Shown in pieces: positions 51,143 through 59,670 of a stretch of 64,000 bases of DNA. Under the pieces are notes generated by a model. That model saw nothing but the letters and a program-made list of their open reading frames with translations. It searched no databases and was not told the DNA's origin. Each line of letters opens with the position of its first letter. Within the stretch, counting starts at the first letter, position 1. Made by a program: the position numbers and the translations under genes. The DNA is from Pseudomonas sp. WS 5079 (GTDB lineage Bacteria; Pseudomonadota; Gammaproteobacteria; Pseudomonadales; Pseudomonadaceae), in NCBI RefSeq assembly GCF_012985465.1, contig NZ_JAAQWN010000012.1:62001-126000 (forward strand), read 5' to 3'.

Positions 51143-51388
51143 CTACTCCGGGGCTTGTGGTGTGTATTGCCGGGCCGCGTCCTGCAGCCACTGCGGCAAA
51201 TCCTTACGCTTGACCTTCTCAGCCTTGGCGCGGTCCAACTGTTGCAGCATAAAGATGCGCTTGTGCTGATCGTCTCCAGCCAGGGACAGCGCCAGGTCGC
51301 GGTCCACCCAGCGCTTGATTCGCCGGTACAGCCACCAGTGGAAATACAGGCCGGCGGCGGTGGTAGCTACAATGATGAAGTAGTCCAT
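51143..51388 (-). CDS. Small membrane-anchored hypothetical protein
   Basis: An 81-residue protein with one N-terminal membrane segment (FIIVATTAAGLYFHWWLY) followed by a positively charged juxtamembrane RRIKRWVDRD and a hydrophilic, probably helical tail. CAAGGAGTTT precedes the ATG. The topology suggests a cytoplasmic C-terminal tail. I do not recognise a family. Confidence 0.7.
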   Translation of the reverse strand: MDYFIIVATTAAGLYFHWWLYRRIKRWVDRDLALSLAGDDQHKRIFMLQQLDRAKAEKVKRKDLPQWLQDAARQYTPQAPE

Positions 51389-51545
51389 GAAACTCCTTGT
51401 CTGGATGCGGTTGCTACCGTTCGTCGATTTTCGCGGTACAGCCTGTCTGTACTGGGGCTGAATGAAAGCAATTTTCTCCGGGCCTTGCCGTGACAGGCGT
51501 CAAGCAGCGGAGTCTAATTAAGATATGTCCTATGGAGTTGATGCT

Positions 51546-52010
51546 ATGCGTAAGTCTGTTTTGCTGGTTGCCTGCTTTACCACCATGTCGTTGCTGCTGG
51601 GTGGCTGCGCCTCCAGTCTGACCGGCGACTCGTACTCCCGTGACGAAGCACGTCGTGTGCAGAGCGTGCGCATGGGCACCATTGAATCCCTGCGTCCGGT
51701 CAAGATCGAAGGCACCAAGACCCCAATCGGCGGCGCAGCAGGCGCAGTCATCGGCGGTGTTGGCGGTAGCGCCATCGGTGGCGGCCGTGGCAGCATCGTG
51801 ACGGCTGTTATCGGTGCCGTGGCCGGCGGCCTGCTGGGCTCGGCCACTGAAGAAGGCCTGACCCGCACCCAGGGCGTCGAAATCACCGTGCGCGAAGACG
51901 ACGGCAGCATGCGCGCCTACGTCCAGGCCGTGCAGGAAAACGAGATCTTCCGCATTGGCGACCGTGTGCGCATCATGACTGTAGACGGTACCAGCCGCGT
52001 TACCCGTTAA
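51546..52010 (+). CDS. Glycine-zipper lipoprotein (SlyB/Pcp-like)
   Basis: A 154-residue lipoprotein with lipobox LGGC (Cys21), a short linker, and a glycine-zipper segment GGAAGAVIGGVGGSAIGGG that can insert in the outer membrane. The C-terminal beta domain (EITVREDDGSMRAYVQ through DRVRIMTVDG) is typical of SlyB/Pcp proteins, which are often controlled by PhoP in gammaproteobacteria. ATG 51546 follows GGAG; an in-frame ATG at 51525 is possible but lacks a better site. A bidirectional terminator follows. Confidence 0.9.
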   Translation: MRKSVLLVACFTTMSLLLGGCASSLTGDSYSRDEARRVQSVRMGTIESLRPVKIEGTKTPIGGAAGAVIGGVGGSAIGGGRGSIVTAVIGAVAGGLLGSATEEGLTRTQGVEITVREDDGSMRAYVQAVQENEIFRIGDRVRIMTVDGTSRVTR

Positions 52011-52023
52011 GGGCCGGCGGTCA

Positions 52024-52061
52024 AAGAAAAACCCCGACCGGGTGACCGGGCGGGGTTTTTT
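52024..52061. terminator. Bidirectional terminator between the lipoprotein gene and nhaA
   Basis: AACCCCGACCGG (52030-52041) and CCGGGCGGGGTT (52046-52057) pair with one mismatch around GTGA. T-runs lie on the 3' side for the plus strand (to 52061), and an A-run at 52024-52031 serves the minus strand, so it can end both convergent transcripts. Confidence 0.88.
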
Positions 52062-52091
52062 ATTGGGTGCTAAGTTGGGCGTGCCAGCGCG

Positions 52092-53297
52092 TTAAGCGCT
52101 GGTAGCCGCCTGCTTGCGACTGGCCATCGCCGTCACTGCATAACCAATCAATGCCGCCAGGATCGAGCCGGTGAGAATACCCATCCGGTCCATCCCGGCG
52201 TATTCGCTACTGCCCGGCACGAACGCCAGCGAGCCGACAAACAGGCTCATGGTGAAGCCGATACCGCACAGGATGGCCACGCCCATGACCTGGCCCCAAT
52301 TGGCGCCGGTCGGCAGGGCAGCCAGCCCGGTTTTCACCGCGAGCCAGGTCAGCCCAAACACACCGACCGTCTTGCCCACCAGCAGGCCGGCGGCGATACC
52401 CATTGGCACATGGTGGGTAAAGCTCTCCAGGTTGACCCCGGCCAACGACACGCCGGCGTTGGCAAACGCGAACAGCGGCAGGATGCCGTAGGCCACCCAC
52501 GGGTGCAGCGCGTGTTCCAGGCCCAGCAGGGGCGAGGGTTCGGCGTTCTTGGTGCGCAGCGGAATGCAGAACGCCAGGGTGACGCCAGCCAGGGTGGCAT
52601 GAACCCCACTCTTGAGCACGCAGACCCACAGGATCAGGCCGATGATCAGGTACGGCCCGAGCTTGACCACGCCCAGGCGGTTCATGGCTATCAGCGCGAC
52701 AAGGCAGGCACCTGCCCCTGCCAGCGACGCGGTGGACAGTTCGCTGGAATAGAAAATCGCGATGACGATGATGGCGCCCAGGTCATCGATGATCGCCAGG
52801 GTCATCAGGAACAGCTTCAGCGACACCGGTACACGCTTGCCCAGCAGGGCCAACACGCCAAGGGCAAAGGCGATATCGGTGGCCATCGGGATGGCCCAGC
52901 CGCCCAGCGCCGCCGGGTTATCCTTATTCAGCGCCCAGTAGATCAGCGCCGGCACCACCATGCCGCCGATGGCTGCAGCGCCTGGCAGCACGACCTGGGA
53001 AGGCTTGGACAAGTGGCCATCAAGCAACTCGCGCTTGACCTCCAGACCGATCAGCAGGAAGAACAGGGCCATCAGGCCGTCGTTGATCCATAGCAGCGAC
53101 GGCTTGGCGATTTGCAGGGCGCCGATTTGTACGGCGACGGGCACGTCAAGAAAGCTGTTGTAGAGATGGGACAGCGGCGAGTTGTTGATGATCAGCGCCA
53201 AGGCGGCTGCAGCGATCAGTAACAGGCCGCTGGCCGCTTCAAGCTGGAAGAAACGGGTAAACGTGCTACGCAGAGGCAAGGGATGCTCTCCAATCAA
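52092..53297 (-). CDS. nhaA: Na+/H+ antiporter NhaA
   Basis: A 401-residue inner-membrane antiporter that expels sodium in exchange for protons and supports salt and alkaline-pH tolerance. It has about twelve membrane segments, and the ion-binding aspartate pair lies in TLAIIDDLGAIIVIAIFYS. The conserved NNSPL after the first helix and the discontinuous helix region GAAAIGGMVVPALIY are present. Upstream is an AT-rich 198-base region that also serves the divergent PLP-enzyme gene. Confidence 0.97.
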   Translation of the reverse strand: MIGEHPLPLRSTFTRFFQLEAASGLLLIAAAALALIINNSPLSHLYNSFLDVPVAVQIGALQIAKPSLLWINDGLMALFFLLIGLEVKRELLDGHLSKPSQVVLPGAAAIGGMVVPALIYWALNKDNPAALGGWAIPMATDIAFALGVLALLGKRVPVSLKLFLMTLAIIDDLGAIIVIAIFYSSELSTASLAGAGACLVALIAMNRLGVVKLGPYLIIGLILWVCVLKSGVHATLAGVTLAFCIPLRTKNAEPSPLLGLEHALHPWVAYGILPLFAFANAGVSLAGVNLESFTHHVPMGIAAGLLVGKTVGVFGLTWLAVKTGLAALPTGANWGQVMGVAILCGIGFTMSLFVGSLAFVPGSSEYAGMDRMGILTGSILAALIGYAVTAMASRKQAATSA

Positions 53298-53495
53298 AGT
53301 TCAATAGGGGCGTACCCTAACCCGTACTGTTAGTTGTTAAAACAAAAGTTATATTCTTTTTTGTTATATAAAAGCGTCGTGGTAGGGCTTGCGTCAAAGA
53401 CTAGCAATTGTGTGTCGAATTGAGTCATGACTGTATCTGTGTGCAGTGTAGGAAAGACCCTAACATTCAGCCTGAAAACCTAATGGAACTTGAGC

Positions 53496-54590
53496 ATGAG
53501 CGACCATCGTCCGTGGGCCCGAGAGGCCATCCGCATTATTGAGGCGGACTTCCAGCGTAGCGCCGACACCCACCTGATCCCGCTGCCTTTACCGGGCTTG
53601 CCGGGGATCGAGTTGTATTTCAAGGATGAGTCCAGCCACCCCACCGGCAGCCTCAAGCACCGGCTGGCTCGCTCCCTGTTCCTGTATGCGCTGTGCAACG
53701 GTTGGCTCAAGCCCGGCGCGCCAGTGATCGAAGCCTCCAGTGGCTCGACGGCGATCTCCGAGGCGTACTTCGCGCGTTTGCTGGGCCTGCCGTTCATTGC
53801 GGTGATGCCGGCCACCACGTCCCAGGAGAAAATTGCGCAGATCGCCTTCTACGGTGGCAAGAGCCACCTGGTGCAGGATCCCACGCAGATCTACGCCGAA
53901 TCCGAGCGCCTGGCGCAGGAAAGTGGCGGGCACTTCATGGATCAGTTCACCTATGCCGAACGCGCGACGGACTGGCGGGCGAATAACAACATTGCCGAAT
54001 CGATCTTCCAGCAGCTGCGCTTCGAGCGCCATCCAGAGCCAAGCTGGCTGATTTCCAGCCCGGGTACCGGCGGGACCACGGCGACCCTGGGGCGCTATGT
54101 GCGTTATCGCCAGCATTGCACCCGAGTCTTGTGTGCCGATGCCGAGCGTTCGGTGTTCTTCGAGTATTACCAGAGCGGTGACGCCAGTTTGCGCCTGGAC
54201 TGCGGTTCACGGATCGAGGGCATCGGCCGGCCACGGGTGGAGGCGTCGTTCCTGCCCAAGGTGATTGATGCGATGGTCAAGGTGCCGGACGCCCTGTCGC
54301 TGGCGGCCATGCATTACCTGGCGCAACGCTTGGGACGGCGGGTCGGGGGTTCCAGCGGCACCAACCTGATCGGCGCGCTGGTTGCCGCGCAGCAGATGCA
54401 GGCGGCAGGGGAGTCCGGGTCTATCGTGGCGATTCTGTGTGATGGTGGCGAGCGCTATGCCACGACCTACTACGACGATGCGTGGCTGGTCGGGCAGGGG
54501 TATGAACTGGAAGAGTTGATCGACGCGGTTGCCGCCAGTGTCGAGCGGGGCGAGCCGTTGCCGGACAGTATCCTGCGCGCCAATATCTAA
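53496..54590 (+). CDS. PLP-dependent cysteine synthase-family enzyme (Cds1-like)
   Basis: A 364-residue fold-type II PLP enzyme. The PLP lysine is probably that in HPTGSLKHRLA, the substrate loop is EASSGSTAIS and the phosphate-binding loop is SSPGTGGTTATLG, with Ser/Thr at the glycine-rich end. It is longer than cysteine synthases (about 310 residues) and lacks the cystathionine beta-synthase tail, which fits the Cds1-type cysteine desulfhydrases that release H2S from cysteine. The start is ATG 53496; a TTG six bases upstream is also in frame. The enzyme class is inferred, and a true synthase cannot be excluded. Confidence 0.82.
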   Translation: MSDHRPWAREAIRIIEADFQRSADTHLIPLPLPGLPGIELYFKDESSHPTGSLKHRLARSLFLYALCNGWLKPGAPVIEASSGSTAISEAYFARLLGLPFIAVMPATTSQEKIAQIAFYGGKSHLVQDPTQIYAESERLAQESGGHFMDQFTYAERATDWRANNNIAESIFQQLRFERHPEPSWLISSPGTGGTTATLGRYVRYRQHCTRVLCADAERSVFFEYYQSGDASLRLDCGSRIEGIGRPRVEASFLPKVIDAMVKVPDALSLAAMHYLAQRLGRRVGGSSGTNLIGALVAAQQMQAAGESGSIVAILCDGGERYATTYYDDAWLVGQGYELEELIDAVAASVERGEPLPDSILRANI

Positions 54591-54610
54591 ACCGTCTGGC
54601 GCACGATGAT

Positions 54611-54645
54611 CACTGTGGGAGCCGGGCTTGCCCGCTCCCACAGTG
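54611..54645. terminator. REP-type hairpin between convergent genes
   Basis: CACTGTGGGAGC (54611-54622) and GCTCCCACAGTG (54634-54645) pair perfectly, with an inner GGGC/GCCC extension around CTT. It is a single REP palindrome placed between the PLP-enzyme gene (plus) and the FAD oxidoreductase gene (minus), so it probably ends both transcripts, although it lacks a T-run. Confidence 0.7.
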
Positions 54646-54657
54646 GAGGGCGTTTGC

Positions 54658-56271
54658 TCAGGCTTCGATCCCGAGGATGTTGCGCGCCACGGCTTCGGCA
54701 ATCCGAATCCCGTCAACGCCGGCCGACAGGATCCCACCTGCATAGCCAGCACCTTCGCCGGCCGGGAACAGGCCTTTGACATTCAAGCTTTGCATCGACG
54801 CGTCGCGGGTGATCCGCAGCGGCGATGAAGTGCGGGTCTCGATCCCGGTCAATACCGCGTCATGCAACGAGTAACCCTTGATCTGCTTCTCAAAGGCCGG
54901 CAACGCTTCGCGGATGGCCTCGATGGCGAAGTCTGGCAAGGCCAGGGCCAAGTCGCCCAGGGCTACGCCTGGCTTGTAGGAAGGTTCCACGCTACCAATA
55001 GCCGTGGACGGCTTGCCGGCGATGAAATCACCCACCAGTTGCGCCGGTGCTTCGTAGTTGCTGCCGCCGAGGATGAACGCGTGGGACTCCAGGCGCTCCT
55101 GCAACTCGATCCCGGCCAGCGGGCCGCCCGGGTAGTCCACTTCCGGCGTGATACCCACCACGATCCCGGAGTTGGCATTGCGTTCGTTACGCGAATACTG
55201 GCTCATGCCATTGGTCACGACCCGATTCGGCTCGGAGGTGGCTGCCACCACCGTGCCGCCTGGGCACATGCAGAAGCTGTACACCGAGCGGCCGTTCTTG
55301 GCGTGGTGCACCAGCTTGTAGTCGGCCGCGCCCAGTTTCGGGTGCCCGGCATATTTGCCCAGGCGTGCGGCGTCGATCAGCGACTGCGGATGTTCGATAC
55401 GGAAACCCACCGAAAACGGCTTGGCTTCCATGTACACGCCACGGCCGTGGAGCATGCGGAAAGTGTCGCGGGCGCTGTGGCCGAGGGCGAGGATCACATG
55501 CTTGGAAAGGATCTGCTCGCCACCCGCGACCACCACGCCATTCAACTGGCCATCTTCGATCAGCACGTCGGTGACCCGCTGTTCAAAACGCACTTCACCG
55601 CCCAGGGCGATGATCTGCTGGCGCATGTTTTCCACCACGCCGGTCAGGCGGAAGGTACCGATGTGCGGTTTGCTGACGTAGAGGATCTCGTCTGGCGCGC
55701 CGGCTTTGACGAACTCGTGCAGGACCTTGCGCCCGTGAAATTTCGGGTCCTTGATCTGGCTGTAGAGCTTGCCGTCGGAAAAGGTCCCGGCACCGCCCTC
55801 GCCGAACTGCACGTTGGACTCGGGGTTGAGTACGCTTTTGCGCCACAGGCCCCAGGTGTCCTTGGTGCGCTGGCGCACTTCGCGGCCGCGCTCGAGGATG
55901 ATCGGCTTGAAGCCCATTTGCGCCAGCAACAACCCGGCAAAGATCCCGCAAGGGCCGAAGCCGACCACAATCGGCCGCTCGCTCAGGTCGGCCGGTGCCT
56001 GGCCGACGACCTTGTAGCTGACATCGGGGGCGGCATTGATATTGCGGTCGTCAGCGAACTTGAGCAGCAGGGCGGCCTCGCCCTTGACCTCAAGGTCGAC
56101 GGTGTAGATGAAACACAGCTCCGACGACTTCTTGCGCGCATCGTAGCTGCGTTTGAACAGGGTGAAATCGAGCAGATCATCACTGGCGATGCCCAGGCGC
56201 TGCACAATGGCAGGCCGCAGGTCTTCTTCGGGATGGTCGATGGGCAGCTTGAGTTCGGTGATTCGTAGCAT
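54658..56271 (-). CDS. FAD-dependent oxidoreductase (COG2509 family)
   Basis: A 537-residue flavoprotein with an N-terminal domain of about 90 residues preceding the Rossmann dinucleotide site GFGPCGIFAGLLLAQMG and ILERG. Other motifs are FGEGGAGTFSDGKLYSQIKD, the region around ILALGHSARDTFRMLH, and the C-terminal GEGAGYAGGILSAGVDGI that places FAD. It is a large single gene. The physiological substrate is unknown, because the family includes uncharacterised dehydrogenases. Convergent with the PLP-enzyme gene. Confidence 0.88.
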   Translation of the reverse strand: MLRITELKLPIDHPEEDLRPAIVQRLGIASDDLLDFTLFKRSYDARKKSSELCFIYTVDLEVKGEAALLLKFADDRNINAAPDVSYKVVGQAPADLSERPIVVGFGPCGIFAGLLLAQMGFKPIILERGREVRQRTKDTWGLWRKSVLNPESNVQFGEGGAGTFSDGKLYSQIKDPKFHGRKVLHEFVKAGAPDEILYVSKPHIGTFRLTGVVENMRQQIIALGGEVRFEQRVTDVLIEDGQLNGVVVAGGEQILSKHVILALGHSARDTFRMLHGRGVYMEAKPFSVGFRIEHPQSLIDAARLGKYAGHPKLGAADYKLVHHAKNGRSVYSFCMCPGGTVVAATSEPNRVVTNGMSQYSRNERNANSGIVVGITPEVDYPGGPLAGIELQERLESHAFILGGSNYEAPAQLVGDFIAGKPSTAIGSVEPSYKPGVALGDLALALPDFAIEAIREALPAFEKQIKGYSLHDAVLTGIETRTSSPLRITRDASMQSLNVKGLFPAGEGAGYAGGILSAGVDGIRIAEAVARNILGIEA

Positions 56272-56377
56272 GACAGGATCCGGTATGCGGCGTTTGGTAG
56301 GGCCGGCGGTTTTGCAAACCGGCGATTATAAGCCCCAACGGCGGTTTCCCGTCATGCTAAAACAGCGCAGGGCTGAA

Positions 56378-57049
56378 TCAGTCGTCTCGCGAGCCGCCAA
56401 ACGCCGCGCAGCCACGCTGCACCTGACCGTTGATCCGAAGTTCGGCGCTCATATGCTGCAGGCTGCCACTGACGCTATCGATGCAGCGTTGGGGCGCGAC
56501 CCACAGTTCAATCTGCTGGCCGTTGGCTTCGGTGGTGAGGTTGAAGCGGCCGTCGCCCAGTTGTTCTTCGACATAAGGCACCGGCAACGGTGGCTGCCCC
56601 TCGCGTTGCAAGACCATGCCCTTATTGGTGACGTTCAATGCCCACGCCGGCTTGTGGCCATTGGCGCGCAGGATCATGCGCTTGAAGTCCGGGTCGTCGC
56701 AGGCCGAGGTCGAACGTTCGACGCGGTACAGTTGCTGCAGGTCCACCTGGCCCTGGGTGCCGCTGGCGACTCCGGAGAACTTGCCGCGCAGGTCGGCAAA
56801 CAAGGCCCCTTGCTGGCCGGCCAGGGACGCAGCTTCCTGGAGGATGCTGGTGCCGCCGGTGTCGTTGACCACATAGTTGCGCTGATCATGGCAGGGCTGG
56901 AACAGCAATTTGTCGCCCACTGCGGTCAATTCGCCCTGCATGCGAGTCAGGCCCGTCATGGACGGCTTGGCCGCATCGCGGTCGAACAACTGGCAGGCGG
57001 TGAGCAGGGGCAACAGGGCAAACAGAGCAAGGGTACGGGCGGCAAGCAT
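56378..57049 (-). CDS. Lipoprotein with META/HslJ-like C-terminus (COG3650-like)
   Basis: A 223-residue lipoprotein with lipobox LTAC (Cys19) and mature sequence beginning CQLFDRD. A middle beta-domain contains GKFSGVASGTQGQVDL, and the C-terminal part (NGQQIELWVAPQRCIDSVSGS and the NGQVQRGCA ending) resembles COG3650/META-type proteins. ATG 57049 has AGGAGA eight bases upstream; the longer in-frame reading adds an untypical leader. The function is unknown, and the envelope location comes from the signal. Confidence 0.82.
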   Translation of the reverse strand: MLAARTLALFALLPLLTACQLFDRDAAKPSMTGLTRMQGELTAVGDKLLFQPCHDQRNYVVNDTGGTSILQEAASLAGQQGALFADLRGKFSGVASGTQGQVDLQQLYRVERSTSACDDPDFKRMILRANGHKPAWALNVTNKGMVLQREGQPPLPVPYVEEQLGDGRFNLTTEANGQQIELWVAPQRCIDSVSGSLQHMSAELRINGQVQRGCAAFGGSRDD

Positions 57050-57218
57050 TATCGGGTCTCCTGATAAGTGCCGCCACGTTACGCAGGCTGGCGCTGCATC
57101 ACAAGCCGGTGATGGGCGATTAGGTTGCAGCATTTTAACGGAGCCTGAAATTAAGCCTTTTCCGTGGATGTTACGGAAGCATTATGCCAAGTTTAAGTTT
57201 TTCGAAAGGCGCATTCAT

Positions 57219-57575
57219 ATGAACATTCGATGGACCCTCTTCGCCCTGGCCTGCGTGGCACCCCTGGCCTGGGCCGAGGTGCCGGCCAAGCTGTTCTACA
57301 CCTCACAGACCGACTTCACCGATATGACCTTGACCCTGAAAAGAGCCGGCGCCCTCCAACCCGAGTTTATCGAGGTCGACGTGACGCTGACGCCGGAAGC
57401 CAGGGAGCGCACGAAAGCGCTGACCCAGGCGGCCATGCATAAGCAGATGACCCTGTACCTCAATGGCCGGCAGCTCAATACGGCGACGGTCCAGGGCGTG
57501 ATCGACGGCCCGGGCTTGCGGTTCTCCATCCCCCGCAACCAGTTGTTGGAGATGATGCCGTCGCTCCTCAAGTGA
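57219..57575 (+). CDS. Small periplasmic protein, SecD P1-head-like
   Basis: A 118-residue exported protein with the signal peptide MNIRWTLFALACVAPLAWA cut before EVP. The mature part (FTDMTLTLKRAG, QMTLYLNGRQLNTATVQGVIDGPGLRFSIP) resembles the P1 head of SecD/SecF, which holds short beta-strands and a conserved asparagine/glycine turn. No transmembrane part is present, so it is not a SecD. GAAAGGCGC lies 8-14 bases before the ATG. The role is unknown. Confidence 0.75.
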   Translation: MNIRWTLFALACVAPLAWAEVPAKLFYTSQTDFTDMTLTLKRAGALQPEFIEVDVTLTPEARERTKALTQAAMHKQMTLYLNGRQLNTATVQGVIDGPGLRFSIPRNQLLEMMPSLLK

Positions 57576-58175
57576 TCAACCTACGATGTAGGTCTGCCCG
57601 GTCTGTAAACCTTCCACACTCTTGGCGTAGGCCAAAGCCACTTCCGTCGCCGGAACCGGCTTAAAACCCCTGAAGTAAGGTGCATAGCTGCCCATGGCTT
57701 CCACCAACACGGTCGGGCTGACCGAGTTGATCCGCAGGCCCCGTGGCAGTTCAATCGCCGCCGCTTTGACGAACGCATCGATGGCACCGTTGACCAGTGC
57801 CGCCGAGGCGCCTGTGCGGATTGGGTCGCGGTTGAGAATGCCGCTGGTAAAGGTGAACGACGCACCGTCGTTGGCAAACTCGCGGCCGATCAGCAACAGA
57901 TTGACCTGACCCATCAGCTTGTCTTGCAGGCCGAGGTCGAAATGGCTGGCCTCCATATCCCCCAGGGGCACGAAGTTGACGCTGCCGGCGGCGCACACCA
58001 AGGCATCGAACTGGCCGGTTTGTACAAACAGTCGGCGGATCGAGGCGCTGTCGCTGATGTCGACCTGAAAGTCGCCGCTCTTGCGCCCGATGCTGATCAC
58101 TTCATGGCGCTGGGACAGTTCAGCCTTGACCGCCGAGCCCACAGTGCCGCTGGCGCCTATCAACAGGATTTTCAT
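57576..58175 (-). CDS. Short-chain dehydrogenase-like protein lacking the YxxxK pair
   Basis: A 199-residue Rossmann protein with the nucleotide-binding motif ILLIGASGTVGSAV, VCAAGSVNFVP and a domain resembling atypical SDRs. The catalytic tetrad is incomplete: the SDR Tyr-xxx-Lys region reads SAALVNGAIDAFVKAAAIE, with no tyrosine. Related proteins are annotated as short-chain dehydrogenases but may be regulatory or use another mechanism. ATG 58175 is 104 bases from the divergent LysR gene, which may regulate it. The stop touches the neighbouring gene's stop. Confidence 0.82.
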   Translation of the reverse strand: MKILLIGASGTVGSAVKAELSQRHEVISIGRKSGDFQVDISDSASIRRLFVQTGQFDALVCAAGSVNFVPLGDMEASHFDLGLQDKLMGQVNLLLIGREFANDGASFTFTSGILNRDPIRTGASAALVNGAIDAFVKAAAIELPRGLRINSVSPTVLVEAMGSYAPYFRGFKPVPATEVALAYAKSVEGLQTGQTYIVG

Positions 58176-58279
58176 GGTGTGGTTCCTCAAGGGTTTAGGT
58201 GAGCCTTGAGTCTAGAGTGGTTTTTTCTGCGGATAAGCGCACTAATAGGCAACCTTTGGTTTTCAAGTGGAAACAATCC

Positions 58280-59188
58280 ATGAGTGAGATGGATGATCTG
58301 GCGGCGTTTGCGGTATTGATCGAGGCCGGCAGCTTTACCCTGGCCGCCCAGCAACTGGGATGCAGCAAGGGCCAGTTGTCCAAACGCATCAGCCAGTTGG
58401 AGGCGCAATACTCGGTGGTGTTGCTGCACCGCACCACCCGCCGCCTCAGCCTGACGGCGGCGGGTGCGGCATTGTTGCCCCAGGCCCAGGGGCTGGTGGT
58501 CCAGGTCGAGCGTGCCCGACAGGCATTGGCGCGGCTCAAGGATGATTTGGCCGGGCCCGTGCGTATGACGGTTCCGGTGTCCTTGGGCGAAACGTTTTTC
58601 GACGGCCTGCTGTTGGATTTTTCCAGGCAGTATCCACAAGTCCAGATCGAGTTGGACCTCAACAATAGCTATCGCGACCTGGCCAGGGATGGGTTTGACC
58701 TGGCAGTGCGCTCAGAGGTTGCCAATGATGAGCGCCTGGTCGCCAAGCCTCTGCTGGCCTGGCATGAAATGACCTGCGCCAGCCCGGCCTACCTGGAGCA
58801 AAATGGTGAACCGCTGGTGCCGGCTGATCTGGTTGGCCACCGTTGCTTGCTCAACAGCCACTACAGCGGTCGCGAGGAGTGGCTGTATCACCAGCAACAC
58901 GAATTGTTGCGAGTGCGGGTGGATGGCACCTTTGCCTCCAACCACTACAACCTGCTGAAAAAAGCCGCGCTGGTTGGCGCGGGTGTCGCGCGGCTGCCGT
59001 CCTACCTGTTGCAGATGGAATTGGCTGACGGCCGACTACGCTGGATCCTGCGCGATTATCAGACCCGCAGTATGCCGATGTACCTAGTCCACCCCTATCA
59101 GGGCGGGCTGCCACGCCGTACCCAAGTGCTGGCCGATTACCTGGTGGGCTGGTTCAAGCGCAACGGCGAGGCGTTGGACCGGCTTTAA
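58280..59188 (+). CDS. LysR-family regulator (CrgA-like)
   Basis: A 302-residue LysR-type regulator. The N-terminal winged helix contains AFAVLIEAGSFTLAAQQLGC and SKGQLSKRISQLEAQY, and the effector domain follows from residue 90 (VRMTVPVSLGETFFDGLL). It is transcribed away from the SDR-like gene, with 104 bases between starts, and probably controls it. ATG 58280 gives a normal length; the upstream in-frame ATG at 58199 would add 27 residues and lacks support. The stop overlaps the convergent doxX-type stop by four bases. Confidence 0.88.
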   Translation: MSEMDDLAAFAVLIEAGSFTLAAQQLGCSKGQLSKRISQLEAQYSVVLLHRTTRRLSLTAAGAALLPQAQGLVVQVERARQALARLKDDLAGPVRMTVPVSLGETFFDGLLLDFSRQYPQVQIELDLNNSYRDLARDGFDLAVRSEVANDERLVAKPLLAWHEMTCASPAYLEQNGEPLVPADLVGHRCLLNSHYSGREEWLYHQQHELLRVRVDGTFASNHYNLLKKAALVGAGVARLPSYLLQMELADGRLRWILRDYQTRSMPMYLVHPYQGGLPRRTQVLADYLVGWFKRNGEALDRL

Positions 59189-59670
59189 CGCCAGCGCCGT
59201 GCGATCCAGTGATCAATGGACACGCGTCCTGGCCCCTTGGCCATCAGCACCAGTAGCAACGCGATCCAGGTGCCGTGGGTCGGGTAGGCATCCGGGTAGA
59301 CAAACAGCTGGATCACCAGGGTCATGCCCAGTAACGCCAGGGCTGAAAGGCGCGTGGCAAGCCCCAGCAGAATCAGGACCGGAAAAAAGTGCTCGGCGAA
59401 CGTGGCCATGTACGCGGCTGCTTCAGCTGGCACAAACGGTATCCGATATTCACTTTGAAACAACGGCACAGTGGAGCTTGCCAGGTGTGGCATACCAAGT
59501 TCGAAGGTGCCATCGACCAGGTCGATGGCCAAGCCCTCGACCTTGGTCTGGCCGGACTTCCAGAACACCGCCGCAATGGAAAAACGTGCGACAAGGGCGA
59601 TCAGGCTGTAGGGGATTTTTTCAAAGGCCTGAATGACGCGGGACATCAGGCTCGGGGCGGCAGTATTCAT
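59185..59670 (-). CDS. DoxX-family membrane protein (BufD-like)
   Basis: A 161-residue inner-membrane protein with four predicted helices, including ALVARFSIAAVFWKSGQTKVEG and LLGMTLVIQLFVYP. The DoxX signature and the position at the end of a DUF2282-DUF692-DUF2063 operon match BufD of the bufferin systems. ATG 59670 overlaps the upstream gene's stop (ATGA). Its likely role is membrane electron transfer or quinone contact, but this is an inference from DoxX/DoxD relatives. Confidence 0.88.
   Translation of the reverse strand: MNTAAPSLMSRVIQAFEKIPYSLIALVARFSIAAVFWKSGQTKVEGLAIDLVDGTFELGMPHLASSTVPLFQSEYRIPFVPAEAAAYMATFAEHFFPVLILLGLATRLSALALLGMTLVIQLFVYPDAYPTHGTWIALLLVLMAKGPGRVSIDHWIARRWR

Noticed and set aside
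54862..56268. A 468-codon frame antisense to the FAD oxidoreductase gene
   Set aside because: It spans a single real gene; its product is rich in the residues expected from reversed G/C-ending codons.
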